Part shown: positions 28,265 to 36,735 of the stretch, one piece after another
Layout: each line of letters opens with the position of its first letter
How positions within the stretch are numbered: the first letter of the stretch is position 1
Source of the DNA: an uncultured Pelagibacteraceae bacterium
GTDB lineage: Bacteria > Pseudomonadota > Alphaproteobacteria > Pelagibacterales > Pelagibacteraceae
Direction of reading: 5' to 3'
DNA: 64,000 nucleotides
NCBI GenBank assembly: GCA_902521075.1
Contig: CABYQM010000005.1
Span: 1 to 64,000 of the forward strand
Notes under the pieces: model-generated
Seen by the model: only the letters and a program-made list of their open reading frames with translations
Database searches by the model: none
Told to the model about the DNA's origin: nothing
Made by a program: the position numbers and the translations under genes

Positions 28265-30745
28265 ATGTCAAAAAATAAGATAACTGCAGTTCTAGGTCCT
28301 ACAAATACAGGTAAAACTTTTTTAGCAATAGAGACAATGCTTTCTTTTGATACTGGAATGATAGGATTTCCTTTAAGACTTCTAGCTAGAGAAGTTTACG
28401 ATAAAATAATACAAAAAGTAGATGCTTCCAAGGTAGCTCTTATTACAGGGGAAGAAAAAATTATACCAATTAATGCAAAGTATTTTTTGTGCACTGTGGA
28501 GTCAATGCCTGTAGACAAAGTTTTAGATTTTGTGGGGATAGATGAAATTCAAATGTGTTCAGATCATGAACGAGGTCATATTTTTACTGACAGATTATTA
28601 AATCTAAGGGGTGAGAAATTAACAATGCTAATGGGTTCCAATACTATAAAAAGTATTATTCAAAAACTTGATGATGATATTGAGTTTATAAATAAACAAA
28701 GATTATCAAAACTCTCATTTGGTGGACACAAAAAAATTTCAAGAATTGATAGAAAAAGTGCTGTTATCGCTTTTTCTACAGAAGAGGTATATGCAATTGC
28801 AGAACTCATAAGAAGACAGAAAGGTGGAGCAGCAATTGTTATGGGATCTCTCAGTCCTAAAACAAGAAATGCTCAAGTAAATTTATATCAATCAGGAGAT
28901 GTTGATTATCTTGTTGCTACTGATGCTATTGGAATGGGTATAAATATGGATCTAAATAATGTTTATTTCTCTAATATAAAAAAATTTGATGGAAAAAAAA
29001 TTAGAAGGTTAAAAATCTCAGAAATTGGGCAAATTTCAGGAAGAGCTGGTAGATATTTAAATGATGGAAGTTTTGGAATTACTGGGGATTGTGATGAAAT
29101 TAATCCAGAAGAAATAGAGCTTTTAGAAAATCATAATTTTCCAGAAATACAAAATATATTCTGGAGAAATTCTAATCTTGATTTTAAAAATAAAGAAACT
29201 CTTTTAAAATCTTTAGATGAAAAACCTAATAAAGATTGGTTGAGAAGAGTGGGAGAATGTGAAGATGAAAAAGTTTTAAAATATTTTTTAAAAGAAAATA
29301 ACAACAGTATAGAAAATAATTCAAGTATTTTGAAAATTCTCTGGGAATGTTGTCAAATACCTGATTTTGTCAAAAAAACTTACGGTCACCACTTGGAAGT
29401 TGTAGATAAAGTATTCAATTTTTTAACAGGTGAAGAAAGCAAAATACCTAACTATTACATGAAAAAACAACTTTCTATGCTTGATAAGCTGGATGGAAAT
29501 GTAGACTCAATTTCAAATAGAATATCGAATGTGAGAACTTGGTCATATGTTGCAAACAAATCTAATTGGGTTGAAAATCAAGATTATTGGGTCGAACGAA
29601 CTAAAAACTTAGAGGATAAATTATCGGATAGACTTCATAATGAATTAACCAAAACTTTTATAGATAAAAGGGCAAGCGTCTTAGCCAAAGGATTAAAACA
29701 AGATATTGAACTAAAAACTGAAATTATTGATGAAGAAAAGGTATTGATTAATGATCAATATATTGGAATTTTAAAAGGTCTAAAACTTCAATTAGATTTA
29801 AAAGTGGATGCTCTAGACGCAGATATTAAATCACTAAAAAAAGCTGCAAGGCAAAATGTAGGTCCAGAAATAATGAATAGAATACAACAAATAATGGATA
29901 CTGGACTTATAGAATTGAAAGATGACTTTAAGATATATTGGAGAAATGATCCAATAGCAAAACTTACAGCTGGATCTGATTATCTTAATCCAAAAATTGA
30001 TTTGATAATAGATGAAATGATTGAGAATAATGAAAGAAATAATTTAAACGACTACCTAAATAAATGGATAATAAATAAAATTGAAACTGAACTAAATAGT
30101 TTAATTGAGTTGAAAAACATTAAAGAAGAGAACCCAGAACTTAGAGCTTTAGCTTACAGACTTTATGAAAATAATGGTGTTATAAAAAGATCAAATATAT
30201 CTGAATCCCTAAAAAAAATAAATCAAGATGATAGGAAAAAATTAAGAAAACTAGGTGTTAAGTTTGGAAGATATCATGTCTTTTTATTCAAGTTATTCAA
30301 ACCAAGTTCGGTTTCTTTAAGAATATTATTATGGAAAAGCTATAATAATAATTTTTTAAACTTATCACCACCAACATTCGGGTTAAATTTTTTAAGTGAT
30401 ATGAAATCTGCAAATAAAGATTTTATGTTACTTTGTGGATTTGAGAAATTTGACGACATTTATATTCGAATAGATATACTTGAACGTTTATTTTTGTTAA
30501 TATTCAATTCAGAAAAAGATGATAAAAAAGAGGTTAAAGTTGTACCTGAAATGTTAAACTTGCTTGGTTGCTCTAAAGAAAATTTTAAGAAACTTTTAAA
30601 AAAAATGGATTATAGGATTTATGAGAAAGAAAAAGAGTTTTTTATAAAGTATCTTCCGGCAAAAAAGAAAAGCTCAAAGATGCAAGACAAAAAAGACTAT
30701 TCTAATAATCCATTTAGTGTATTAAATCAATTAATCTTAAAATAA
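28265..30745 (+). CDS. Suv3-like superfamily 2 RNA helicase
   Basis: Helicase of 826 residues, the alphaproteobacterial relative of mitochondrial SUV3. Walker A is LGPTNTGKTFLA (about residues 10-21) and motif II is DEIQ (VGIDEIQMCSDHERGH). Then come VATDAIGMGINM and ISEIGQISGRAGRY, with the motif VI arginines. The long C-terminal part (about 330-800) is mostly helical and charged, without a recognised RNA-binding domain. It probably unwinds RNA during decay. It is followed by the TerB-like gene with a TAATG overlap, forming an operon with fdxA and carD. Confidence 0.9.
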   Translation: MSKNKITAVLGPTNTGKTFLAIETMLSFDTGMIGFPLRLLAREVYDKIIQKVDASKVALITGEEKIIPINAKYFLCTVESMPVDKVLDFVGIDEIQMCSDHERGHIFTDRLLNLRGEKLTMLMGSNTIKSIIQKLDDDIEFINKQRLSKLSFGGHKKISRIDRKSAVIAFSTEEVYAIAELIRRQKGGAAIVMGSLSPKTRNAQVNLYQSGDVDYLVATDAIGMGINMDLNNVYFSNIKKFDGKKIRRLKISEIGQISGRAGRYLNDGSFGITGDCDEINPEEIELLENHNFPEIQNIFWRNSNLDFKNKETLLKSLDEKPNKDWLRRVGECEDEKVLKYFLKENNNSIENNSSILKILWECCQIPDFVKKTYGHHLEVVDKVFNFLTGEESKIPNYYMKKQLSMLDKLDGNVDSISNRISNVRTWSYVANKSNWVENQDYWVERTKNLEDKLSDRLHNELTKTFIDKRASVLAKGLKQDIELKTEIIDEEKVLINDQYIGILKGLKLQLDLKVDALDADIKSLKKAARQNVGPEIMNRIQQIMDTGLIELKDDFKIYWRNDPIAKLTAGSDYLNPKIDLIIDEMIENNERNNLNDYLNKWIINKIETELNSLIELKNIKEENPELRALAYRLYENNGVIKRSNISESLKKINQDDRKKLRKLGVKFGRYHVFLFKLFKPSSVSLRILLWKSYNNNFLNLSPPTFGLNFLSDMKSANKDFMLLCGFEKFDDIYIRIDILERLFLLIFNSEKDDKKEVKVVPEMLNLLGCSKENFKKLLKKMDYRIYEKEKEFFIKYLPAKKKSSKMQDKKDYSNNPFSVLNQLILK

Positions 30746-31170
30746 TGTTTAGCTTATTTACAAATAAAAAAGAAACTGAGAATGATGAAAGTCATTTATC
30801 TCTAATAAGTATTGCCGCTCTTTTAATTCACTCTGCAAAAATAGATCAAAATTTCACAGAAAAAGAAAGAAATATAATAAAAAATGCTTTGATAGAAATG
30901 GGAGCTGCCGAAGATACTTTAGATGAAATATTAAAGGAAGCTGAAACAAAAGAGAAGGATGCAAACCAAATCTTAGAATTTACCAGGGAAGTAAAAAATA
31001 AAAGCTTTGAAGAAAAAAAGATAGTTATAGAGGCCTTATGGACTATAATTTATTCAGATGAGCAAGCAGATATGTATGAAACAAACTTAATGAGAAGATT
31101 GTCTGGATTGCTATATCTTGATCCTAAAGTTGTCGGAGATATCAAACAAAAAGTTAGATTTAAACAGTGA
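30745..31170 (+). CDS. TerB-like protein
   Basis: Soluble helical protein of 141 residues matching the TerB fold. It shows the conserved start [27 protein letters not shown] and the second acidic repeat [20 protein letters not shown], whose Asp/Glu pairs form the metal-binding face in TerB. The family occurs in stress and membrane-associated complexes; it does not by itself imply tellurite resistance. It overlaps the helicase stop (TAATG), and its stop overlaps the fdxA GTG start (GTGA). Confidence 0.85.
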   Translation: MFSLFTNKKETENDESHLSLISIAALLIHSAKIDQNFTEKERNIIKNALIEMGAAEDTLDEILKEAETKEKDANQILEFTREVKNKSFEEKKIVIEALWTIIYSDEQADMYETNLMRRLSGLLYLDPKVVGDIKQKVRFKQ

Positions 31171-31493
31171 CATATTTAGTCAATGATAAATGTATAAAAT
31201 GCAAACATACTACATGTGTAGATGTGTGTCCTGTTGACTGTTTCTACGAAGGGAAAAATATGCTTGTAATTAAACCTGATGAGTGTATAGATTGTGGCGT
31301 TTGTGAGCCTGAATGCCCAATCGATGCTATTATTTCAGACACAGAAACAGGAAGTGAAAAATGGCTAGAGATTAATAAAAAATATTCTGAAATATGGCCA
31401 AATATTTCAGAAGCAAAAGAACCTTTGCCAGATCACGAAAAATTTAAAGATGAAGAAAATAAGTTTGATAAATACTTTGAAGAAAACATTTAA
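31167..31493 (+). CDS. fdxA: 7Fe ferredoxin (FdxA family)
   Basis: Ferredoxin of 108 residues of the Azotobacter FdI-like type with one 3Fe-4S and one 4Fe-4S cluster. The cysteine pattern is [18 protein letters not shown] in the first half and [12 protein letters not shown] in the second. The C-terminal extension (after about residue 57) is typical of the family. The start is GTG at 31167-31169, overlapping the TerB stop. It serves as a low-potential electron carrier in the cytoplasm. The last 44 bases overlap the proposed start of carD in another frame. Confidence 0.95.
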   Translation: MTYLVNDKCIKCKHTTCVDVCPVDCFYEGKNMLVIKPDECIDCGVCEPECPIDAIISDTETGSEKWLEINKKYSEIWPNISEAKEPLPDHEKFKDEENKFDKYFEENI

Positions 31494-32307
31494 AAAAAAT
31501 AAATCTGTTAACAAAAAAAAATCATTAAAATCATCACCAAAACCAAAAAAAACTAAATCTATTACTAAACCGAAAAAAGTAAAAATTGAAAAAAAACAAA
31601 AAAAAACAATCATCCAAAAGAAAATAATTAAGTCAAAACCAATTAAAGCTGAAAAAAAAGCAAATTCTGAAGCGAGTTCTAATTTGCTCAGAATACCTAA
31701 AAGTAATGAGCAAAAACCAGAAATCAAAAAAGTCAAGAAACAAGATACAGAAAAAAAAGAGTATAAAATTAAAGATTATGTTGTTTATCCAAAACATGGG
31801 GTTGGTCAAATCACAGAATTTAAAAAAATGAATATAGGAGGAATTGATATAGAAACTTATATTCTGAAATTTGAAAAAGATAAGGCAAGTGGAATGGTGC
31901 CTGTCAATAAACAATCGCACTTAAGACCCTTGGCTACAATTAACCAAGTTAATAAATGTATTAGTATTTTAAAAAGTAAACCTAAAATAAAAAGAAGCAT
32001 GTGGAGTAGAAGAGCTCAGGAATATGAAGCTAAAATTTCGTCTGGTAAAATTTATGATTTAGCTGAGGTCGTTAGAGATCTTAATAAAGGAGACGATTTA
32101 ATGGTTGATCAATCATATAGTGAAAGACAATTATTCGAAAAAGCTTACGAAAGAATACTTTCCGAGTTTCAAATAATTTTAAATATGAGTGCAGAAGATA
32201 CCCAAAAAAAGCTAGATAAAGCTCTTAAGAGAAATCTAGAGAAACAAATACAAAAAATTGAAACGAAGCAACCGGGTGAAGAAGTTTCCGAAGAAATAGC
32301 TAAATAA
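31450..32307 (+). CDS. carD: CarD-family transcription regulator with Lys-rich N-terminal extension
   Basis: RNA polymerase-binding regulator of 285 residues that helps stabilise promoter open complexes. The CarD/CdnL domain begins near residue 103 ([20 protein letters not shown]) and continues with the C-terminal helical part ([27 protein letters not shown]). The first 100 residues are low-complexity and very rich in lysine. The ATG at 31450 lies inside fdxA; in-frame TTG codons at 31465 and 31477 are alternatives and would keep nearly the whole extension. It is the last gene of the helicase-TerB-fdxA unit and converges with the microprotein gene terminator. Confidence 0.9.
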   Translation: MKKISLINTLKKTFKKNKSVNKKKSLKSSPKPKKTKSITKPKKVKIEKKQKKTIIQKKIIKSKPIKAEKKANSEASSNLLRIPKSNEQKPEIKKVKKQDTEKKEYKIKDYVVYPKHGVGQITEFKKMNIGGIDIETYILKFEKDKASGMVPVNKQSHLRPLATINQVNKCISILKSKPKIKRSMWSRRAQEYEAKISSGKIYDLAEVVRDLNKGDDLMVDQSYSERQLFEKAYERILSEFQIILNMSAEDTQKKLDKALKRNLEKQIQKIETKQPGEEVSEEIAK

Positions 32308-32344
32308 AAAAAACGCTTCCCACGCAAGCGCCATGAGAAGCGTT
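32306..32344 (-). terminator. Rho-independent terminator of the Lys/Arg microprotein gene
   Basis: An 8-bp perfect stem (AACGCTTC at 32312-32319 pairing with GAAGCGTT at 32337-32344) is followed on the minus strand by eight T (32306-32313). It lies 22 bases after the microprotein stop. The T-run side shows that it serves the minus strand. It overlaps the carD stop codon on the other strand. Confidence 0.85.
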
Positions 32345-32366
32345 ATTTAATAAAAAGAATACTAGA

Positions 32367-32450
32367 CTATCTTCTTTTTTTCTTTTTAGCTTTTTTCTTA
32401 GCTTTTTTCTTAGTTTTCTTTTTAGCAGCTTTTTTTCTTCTTTTAGCCAT
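32367..32450 (-). CDS. 27-residue Lys/Arg-rich microprotein (H1-tail-like)
   Basis: A 28-codon frame, ATG at 32448-32450 to TAG at 32367-32369, encodes a peptide with 16 Lys, 4 Arg, 5 Ala, 1 Thr and Met. Its middle repeats a four-residue unit (KKKT, KKKA, KKKA). A strong Shine-Dalgarno AGGGAG sits 6 bases before the ATG. A TTGACA promoter, a leader hairpin and a terminator complete a stand-alone gene. By composition it should bind nucleic acid, like an isolated histone H1 tail or a ribosome-associated basic peptide; that is inference. It is too short for most gene finders. It faces carD, whose product also has a Lys-rich tail. Confidence 0.72.
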   Translation of the reverse strand: MAKRRKKAAKKKTKKKAKKKAKKKKRR

Positions 32451-32472
32451 CTTTAGCTCCCTTTTTTTAATT

Positions 32473-32491
32473 ACGAATCTTTTTGATTCGT
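32473..32491 (-). promoter_or_regulatory. Leader hairpin of the Lys/Arg microprotein mRNA
   Basis: A perfect 7-bp inverted repeat (ACGAATC at 32473-32479, GATTCGT at 32485-32491) with a 5-base loop lies between the proposed promoter and the Shine-Dalgarno. Its position close to the 5' end suggests an mRNA-stabilising stem. On the plus strand it is followed by a T-rich stretch (32500-32516), so it could also terminate read-through from carD. Confidence 0.5.
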
Positions 32492-32502
32492 TTAATTACC
32501 TT

Positions 32503-32531
32503 TTTTTATTTTTTTTGAATAGTTATGTCAA
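32503..32531 (-). promoter_or_regulatory. Candidate promoter of the Lys/Arg microprotein gene
   Basis: A consensus -35 TTGACA (minus strand, 32526-32531) is followed after 17 bases by TAAAAA (32503-32508). Transcription would start about 45 bases before the ATG, just upstream of the leader hairpin. The stretch 32524-32546 can also fold as a weak hairpin plus T-run on the plus strand (stem TTATGT/ACATAA). Confidence 0.5.
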
Positions 32532-32634
32532 TTACATAATTTTTTTAAAATTTTAATTTTTTTTTTAAAAAAATAAAAAAAATAATAATTAAAAAAAGCT
32601 AAGTAAAATAGCGATTAATAAACTACTTTTTTTA

Positions 32635-34344
32635 TTAATTATAAAGTTTTTCAAAGTTATTTTTATATTTATTTATAATTTTATATCTTTTTAACTTTAA
32701 TGTTGGAGTTAACATTCCATTTTCAATTGAAAATTTTTCTTTGATAACAAAAAATTTTTTAATATTTTCTATTTTTGAAAGATTATTATTCAAATTATCT
32801 ATTGCATTTTGAATTTCTTCATTTTTAATATCGATAAATTCATCGTTTAAAACTAATAATGCTACTAAATATGGTTTATTGTCTCCATAAACTATCGATT
32901 GCTCAATAAATTCTAAATTTACTAATTCATTTTCAATTTTTAATGGAGAAATATTATCTCCACCAGGAGTGATGAGAATATCTTTTTTTCTGTCAGTAAT
33001 TTTTAAAAAATTATTTTCAAATACTCCAATATCTCCTGTATGAAGCCAGCCATCTATTAAAACTTTTTCGGTTTCTTTTTGATTGTTCCAATAACCCAAC
33101 ATTACATTTTCACCTTTTACCAAAATCTCACCATCTGAAGCAATTTTTACTTCATTTCCCTTAAATGGTGGACCAACCGTATCTATTCTTATATCATCTA
33201 TTGGATTACAACTTACAACTGGAGAAGTTTCTGTTAAGCCATAACCTTGTAAAGTTGGTAATCCAATAGCATTAAGAAAATATCCAACTTCTTTATCTAA
33301 TGCACCTCCACCAGAAACAAATGTTTTAAGAGATCCACCAAATTGTGACTTTATTTTTTTTCTAACCAATTTCTCTAAAATACTATCCTGTATTTTTTCA
33401 TATAAATTTAATTTTTCTTTTTTTATTTTTTTTAGACCTAATTCTAACATTTTAAATATTAATTTTTTTTTCAATCCTTTAGCTTTTTTAAAACTTGCAT
33501 TAATTTTTTGATAAAGATTTTGATAAAATCTTGGTACAGCTGTCATAATCTCTGGCGAACAATCGCCCATATTTTTTAATAATTTATCGATGCTCTCTGC
33601 ATAAAAAATTCTAGCAGCTACAGTAATTTGTACAAATTGAACAGTATGCTCATATGAATGTGAGAGTGGAAGCCAAGTAAGAAACCTGGGTTGTTGATTA
33701 GTTAATAATGGTTTTAGAATATCTATTGCACCCTCGCAATTATTTAGGATGCCTCCATGACTTAAAATCACTCCCTTGGGATTTCCTTGCGTACCCGAGG
33801 TATAAATTATGCAAGATGGGTCTTTTCTTAAGGCTAAAGATTTGTGAATTGGTAAATCTTTTTTATTATTTTTTTTTATTAAGTCTTCTAAATTAATATA
33901 CTCAAATTCAATATTTGGTAATTTATCAAAGGAAAATATTTTTTTTATAAATTTTTTGTCCTTAATAATGTTTTTTAATTTATTGAATTGTGCAATGTTT
34001 GAAACAAAAATTATACTGGGAGTACAATCATTGATAATATAATTATAGTCATTTTCTGCATAAGTTGTGTAAGCTGGAACAGTTATTCCATCTGATAACA
34101 TAATAGACAAGTCTGCAATAAACCATTCTGGTCTATTTTCAGAAATTAATAAACATCTATCACCTTTTGATATTAATTTTCTTAATTCATTGGAAACTAA
34201 ATTAATAAAATCGTAGGTTTCTTGCCAAGAATAATTTTTTCTTTTATCACCTAAAGTTGATAATAAAATTTTATTTTTATCAATTTGTTTATTGAATTGA
34301 TCAAAAAATAATTCAGTCAAATTATTAATTTGCTTTAGGTTCAT
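32635..34344 (-). CDS. Long-chain acyl-CoA ligase / AMP-binding protein
   Basis: ANL-superfamily ligase of 569 residues that activates fatty acids to acyl-CoA. Motifs: IIYTSGTQGNPKGVILSHGG (ATP-binding loop), GYGLTETSPVVSC, GWLHTGDIGVFENNFLKI and the hinge DRKKDILITPGGDNISP. The length and the N-terminal pattern (YSWQETYDFINLVSNELR) fit long-chain ligases of the FAA1/FadD15 subgroup. The start is placed at ATG 34342-34344 (MNLKQINN); a longer frame to 34362 would enter the 3' end of tRNA-Leu, so it is not accepted. Confidence 0.9.
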   Translation of the reverse strand: MNLKQINNLTELFFDQFNKQIDKNKILLSTLGDKRKNYSWQETYDFINLVSNELRKLISKGDRCLLISENRPEWFIADLSIMLSDGITVPAYTTYAENDYNYIINDCTPSIIFVSNIAQFNKLKNIIKDKKFIKKIFSFDKLPNIEFEYINLEDLIKKNNKKDLPIHKSLALRKDPSCIIYTSGTQGNPKGVILSHGGILNNCEGAIDILKPLLTNQQPRFLTWLPLSHSYEHTVQFVQITVAARIFYAESIDKLLKNMGDCSPEIMTAVPRFYQNLYQKINASFKKAKGLKKKLIFKMLELGLKKIKKEKLNLYEKIQDSILEKLVRKKIKSQFGGSLKTFVSGGGALDKEVGYFLNAIGLPTLQGYGLTETSPVVSCNPIDDIRIDTVGPPFKGNEVKIASDGEILVKGENVMLGYWNNQKETEKVLIDGWLHTGDIGVFENNFLKITDRKKDILITPGGDNISPLKIENELVNLEFIEQSIVYGDNKPYLVALLVLNDEFIDIKNEEIQNAIDNLNNNLSKIENIKKFFVIKEKFSIENGMLTPTLKLKRYKIINKYKNNFEKLYN

Positions 34345-34352
34345 ATATTTTT

Positions 34353-34439
34353 TGGTGGGCAAAGAGAGAATCGAACTCTCACAGTATTGCTACTATTGGA
34401 TTTTGAGTCCAACGCGTCTACCAGTTCCGCCATTCGCCC
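34353..34439 (-). tRNA. tRNA-Leu (anticodon CAA)
   Basis: Class II tRNA of 87 bases with encoded CCA (34353-34355). The acceptor stem pairs GGGCGAA with TTTGCCC (one G-T pair). The anticodon stem TTGGA/TCCAA closes the loop CTCAAAA, giving CAA, which reads UUG. The long variable arm contains the stem typical of leucine tRNAs, and the T loop is GTTCGATTC. It lies 8 bases upstream of the acyl-CoA ligase start on the same strand, so the two may share a transcript that is processed. Confidence 0.97.
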
Positions 34440-34504
34440 ATATACTTTTAGTTTCATAGAATATAAATAATAGTATTAAAACACTATTTATATTAAAAGA
34501 AAAT

Positions 34505-35113
34505 ATGTTTAAGGAACTATTTAATAAAACAATTAGACTTGCAGGACATAAAAATTCAAAAAAAATTTTAGGGTTTATATCTTTTATTGAGAGTTTCGTA
34601 TTTCCTATTCCACCAGATGTTCTTATTATTCCAATGACTATTGCCGACAGACAAAGATGGATGAAGATAGCAATTATTGCTACGACAGGATCGGTCTTAG
34701 GCGCATGTTTGGGATATTTCATAGGATATGTTTTTTTCAATGAAATTGGAATTAAGATTTTTGAGCTTTACGGTGTAGATAATACCTCATTTTTAAAAGA
34801 TAAAATTTCATCAGATGGAGGGGTTTTTGCATGGGCAACGTTGCTGGCTATAGCAGGTTTTACACCCATCCCATTTAAATTACTCACAATAACTAGTGGG
34901 TTTGTTCAATTTAATATTGTCTATTTTATAATTGTCTCCTTACTAACAAGAGGATCTAGATTTTTTATAATAGCTTTCTTGGTTGGAAATTTTGGTTCAG
35001 CTATGAAAACAATAATTGAGAAAAAGCTGCTTAAAGTTTCAATTGTTATCTCAATTGTATTAATAGTTTTTGCTTTTTTAATTTATAAATTTTTACAAAA
35101 CTTTATGAACTAA
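34505..35113 (+). CDS. YqaA/DedA-family membrane protein
   Basis: Inner-membrane protein of 202 residues with the SNARE-associated/VTT (DedA) fold of the shorter YqaA subgroup. Characteristic pieces are FIESFVFPIPPDVLIIPM near the N-terminus and AGFTPIPFKLLTITSGFV in the second half. Both contain the conserved re-entrant loop with Pro and Gly. About four to five membrane segments are visible. Related proteins move lipid carriers or other phospholipids across the membrane; the substrate here is unknown. It starts a three-gene unit with dsbB and coq7. Confidence 0.88.
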   Translation: MFKELFNKTIRLAGHKNSKKILGFISFIESFVFPIPPDVLIIPMTIADRQRWMKIAIIATTGSVLGACLGYFIGYVFFNEIGIKIFELYGVDNTSFLKDKISSDGGVFAWATLLAIAGFTPIPFKLLTITSGFVQFNIVYFIIVSLLTRGSRFFIIAFLVGNFGSAMKTIIEKKLLKVSIVISIVLIVFAFLIYKFLQNFMN

Positions 35114-35114
35114 A

Positions 35115-35588
35115 ATGAATTTTATTTTAAAAAGAAAAAATATTTATTTATTAATTTTTATATACTCAATTATTGCTATATTATCTGCGATCTACATTGA
35201 AAAAGTTTTGGGGTATTTGCCATGTAAATTATGTATTTATCAAAGAATTCCTTTTTTAGTAGCGATCTTCATTTGTTTTTTGGGATATAACTATATTAAA
35301 TCTGATAGAATATTAATTGCTTTAATAATTACATTCACATTGAGCACTGCTCTTGCAGGATATCATTTTGGTATAGAAAATGGCGTTTTTAATGAATATG
35401 CTGGTTGTACAAACACAAATCTAGATATCACGAATAAAGAAAAAATAATCGAGAGTCTTGGAATGGTTAAAAATTGTAAAGATGTAGAGTTTACTATATT
35501 AGGCATATCTTTATCAGGATTGAATTTTTTAACATCTTTACTAATTGTATTATTTTCGCTAAGAGCTCTTGTATATGAAAAAGACTAA
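35115..35588 (+). CDS. dsbB: Disulfide bond formation protein DsbB
   Basis: Four-helix inner-membrane quinone reductase of 157 residues that reoxidises DsbA. The first active pair is in LPCKLCIYQRIPF (about Cys35/Cys38). The second periplasmic pair is represented by the cysteines in EYAGCTNTN and MVKNCKDVEF. It starts one base after the YqaA stop and overlaps coq7 by 14 bases. It passes electrons to ubiquinone, which fits the coq7 neighbour. Confidence 0.93.
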   Translation: MNFILKRKNIYLLIFIYSIIAILSAIYIEKVLGYLPCKLCIYQRIPFLVAIFICFLGYNYIKSDRILIALIITFTLSTALAGYHFGIENGVFNEYAGCTNTNLDITNKEKIIESLGMVKNCKDVEFTILGISLSGLNFLTSLLIVLFSLRALVYEKD

Positions 35589-36108
35589 CAAAAAAAAATT
35601 AGAAGAATTTATTAGAGTTGATCACGCAGGTGAAAGAGGTGCAATTAAAATATATGAAGGTCAACTTTTAGCACTGAAAACATTTAAAAAAGATCCTGAA
35701 CTATTAAAATTAGTAGAAGAAATGAGAGAACATGAGCAAGAACATAGCGATTTTTTTGAAAATGAAATCAGAGAAAGAAATATAAAACCAACTAAATTTT
35801 TACCACTATGGGATCTATTGGGAGTAGGTTTGGGTTTCGGCTCAACAATATTAGGAAAAAAGGCAGCAATGCTGTGCACAGCCTCTGTTGAGGAAGTAAT
35901 TGATAAACATTACCAAATTCAAATAGATCAATTACAAGATGATGAGAAAAAACTCAGAGAAAAAATTAAAAAATTTAGAGCTGATGAAATAGAACATAAA
36001 GATATTGCATATGAGCACGGTGCAACAAAAAAAGGATTATATTCGGTAATGGATAAAATTATAAAAACTGGCTCAAAAATTGCGATAAATATCTCTGAAA
36101 AAATTTAA
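35575..36108 (+). CDS. coq7: Demethoxyubiquinone hydroxylase Coq7
   Basis: Di-iron monooxygenase of 177 residues for the penultimate hydroxylation in ubiquinone synthesis. The metal ligands are in RVDHAGERGAIKIYEGQ, EMREHEQEHSDFFE, ASVEEVIDKHY and RADEIEHKDIAYEHGA, the two ExxH-type repeats of the family. The start is ATG 35575 (MKKTNKKKLEEFI), not the TTG two codons upstream. It is membrane-associated by hydrophobic helices. Its end overlaps the convergent HNH gene by 4 bases. Confidence 0.95.
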   Translation: MKKTNKKKLEEFIRVDHAGERGAIKIYEGQLLALKTFKKDPELLKLVEEMREHEQEHSDFFENEIRERNIKPTKFLPLWDLLGVGLGFGSTILGKKAAMLCTASVEEVIDKHYQIQIDQLQDDEKKLREKIKKFRADEIEHKDIAYEHGATKKGLYSVMDKIIKTGSKIAINISEKI

Positions 36109-36677
36109 CTAGGATCTAATTCCACATCCCAATATAAATAATCCATCCAACTGCTGTGTAGAAAATTAGGAGGAAAATTCTTCCCATTTCTATGAAGGTC
36201 TTCTGTTGTTGGTTGAAAAGGCCATTGATTTAACTTCATACCTGAATTTTTTAATAATCTTCCACCTTTTTTTACATTACAGTCTGAACAAGCAGTAACA
36301 ACGTTTTCCCAATCAGTTTTCCCACCTTTCGATCTTGGAAGAAGATGGTCAAAAGTTAGTTCATCATTACTCCCACAATATTGACAACTAAACTTATCCC
36401 TTAAGAAAACATTAAACCTTGTGAAATTTGGATTTGATCGAGGCTTTATAAAAGATTTTAATGCAATAACACTAGGTAACTGCATAGAGAATGATGGACT
36501 TCTTATCATTCTATCATAATGACTTACAATTGAGACTCTATCTAAAAATACAGATTTAATAGCGTCTTGCCATGACCATAATGACAAAGGATAATAACTC
36601 AATGGTCTATAATCTGCATTAAGAACTAGAGCTGGACATTTTTCAAGTGAAAGGTTTTCATTGATCATCAAAGTCAT
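36105..36677 (-). CDS. HNH endonuclease family protein
   Basis: A protein of 190 residues with a C-terminal HNH domain. Zinc-binding CxxC pairs (FSCQYCG and TACSDCNVKKGG) bracket the catalytic core TFDHLLPRSKGGKTDWENVV. The N-terminal half (CPALVLNADYRPLSYYPLSLWSW) is the conserved extension found in a widespread chromosomal HNH family of proteobacteria. Its role is unknown, probably DNA repair or processing rather than restriction, because no methylase lies nearby. Confidence 0.88.
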   Translation of the reverse strand: MTLMINENLSLEKCPALVLNADYRPLSYYPLSLWSWQDAIKSVFLDRVSIVSHYDRMIRSPSFSMQLPSVIALKSFIKPRSNPNFTRFNVFLRDKFSCQYCGSNDELTFDHLLPRSKGGKTDWENVVTACSDCNVKKGGRLLKNSGMKLNQWPFQPTTEDLHRNGKNFPPNFLHSSWMDYLYWDVELDPS

Positions 36678-36735
36678 AATTATTTAATATATTATATATT
36701 ATTATTAATCAATGTAACAAAAAAATTAATTCTCT

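Noticed and set aside
30745-31170. Tellurite resistance function for the TerB-like gene
   Set aside because: No other ter genes are nearby, and single TerB domains occur widely without that role.
34393-34740. Minus-strand frame overlapping tRNA-Leu and the YqaA gene
   Set aside because: It covers the tRNA sequence and is opposite a recognised membrane protein gene.
36105-36677. HNH gene as part of a restriction or defence system
   Set aside because: No methylase, helicase or mobile element lies beside it, and this two-part HNH family is a common chromosomal protein.
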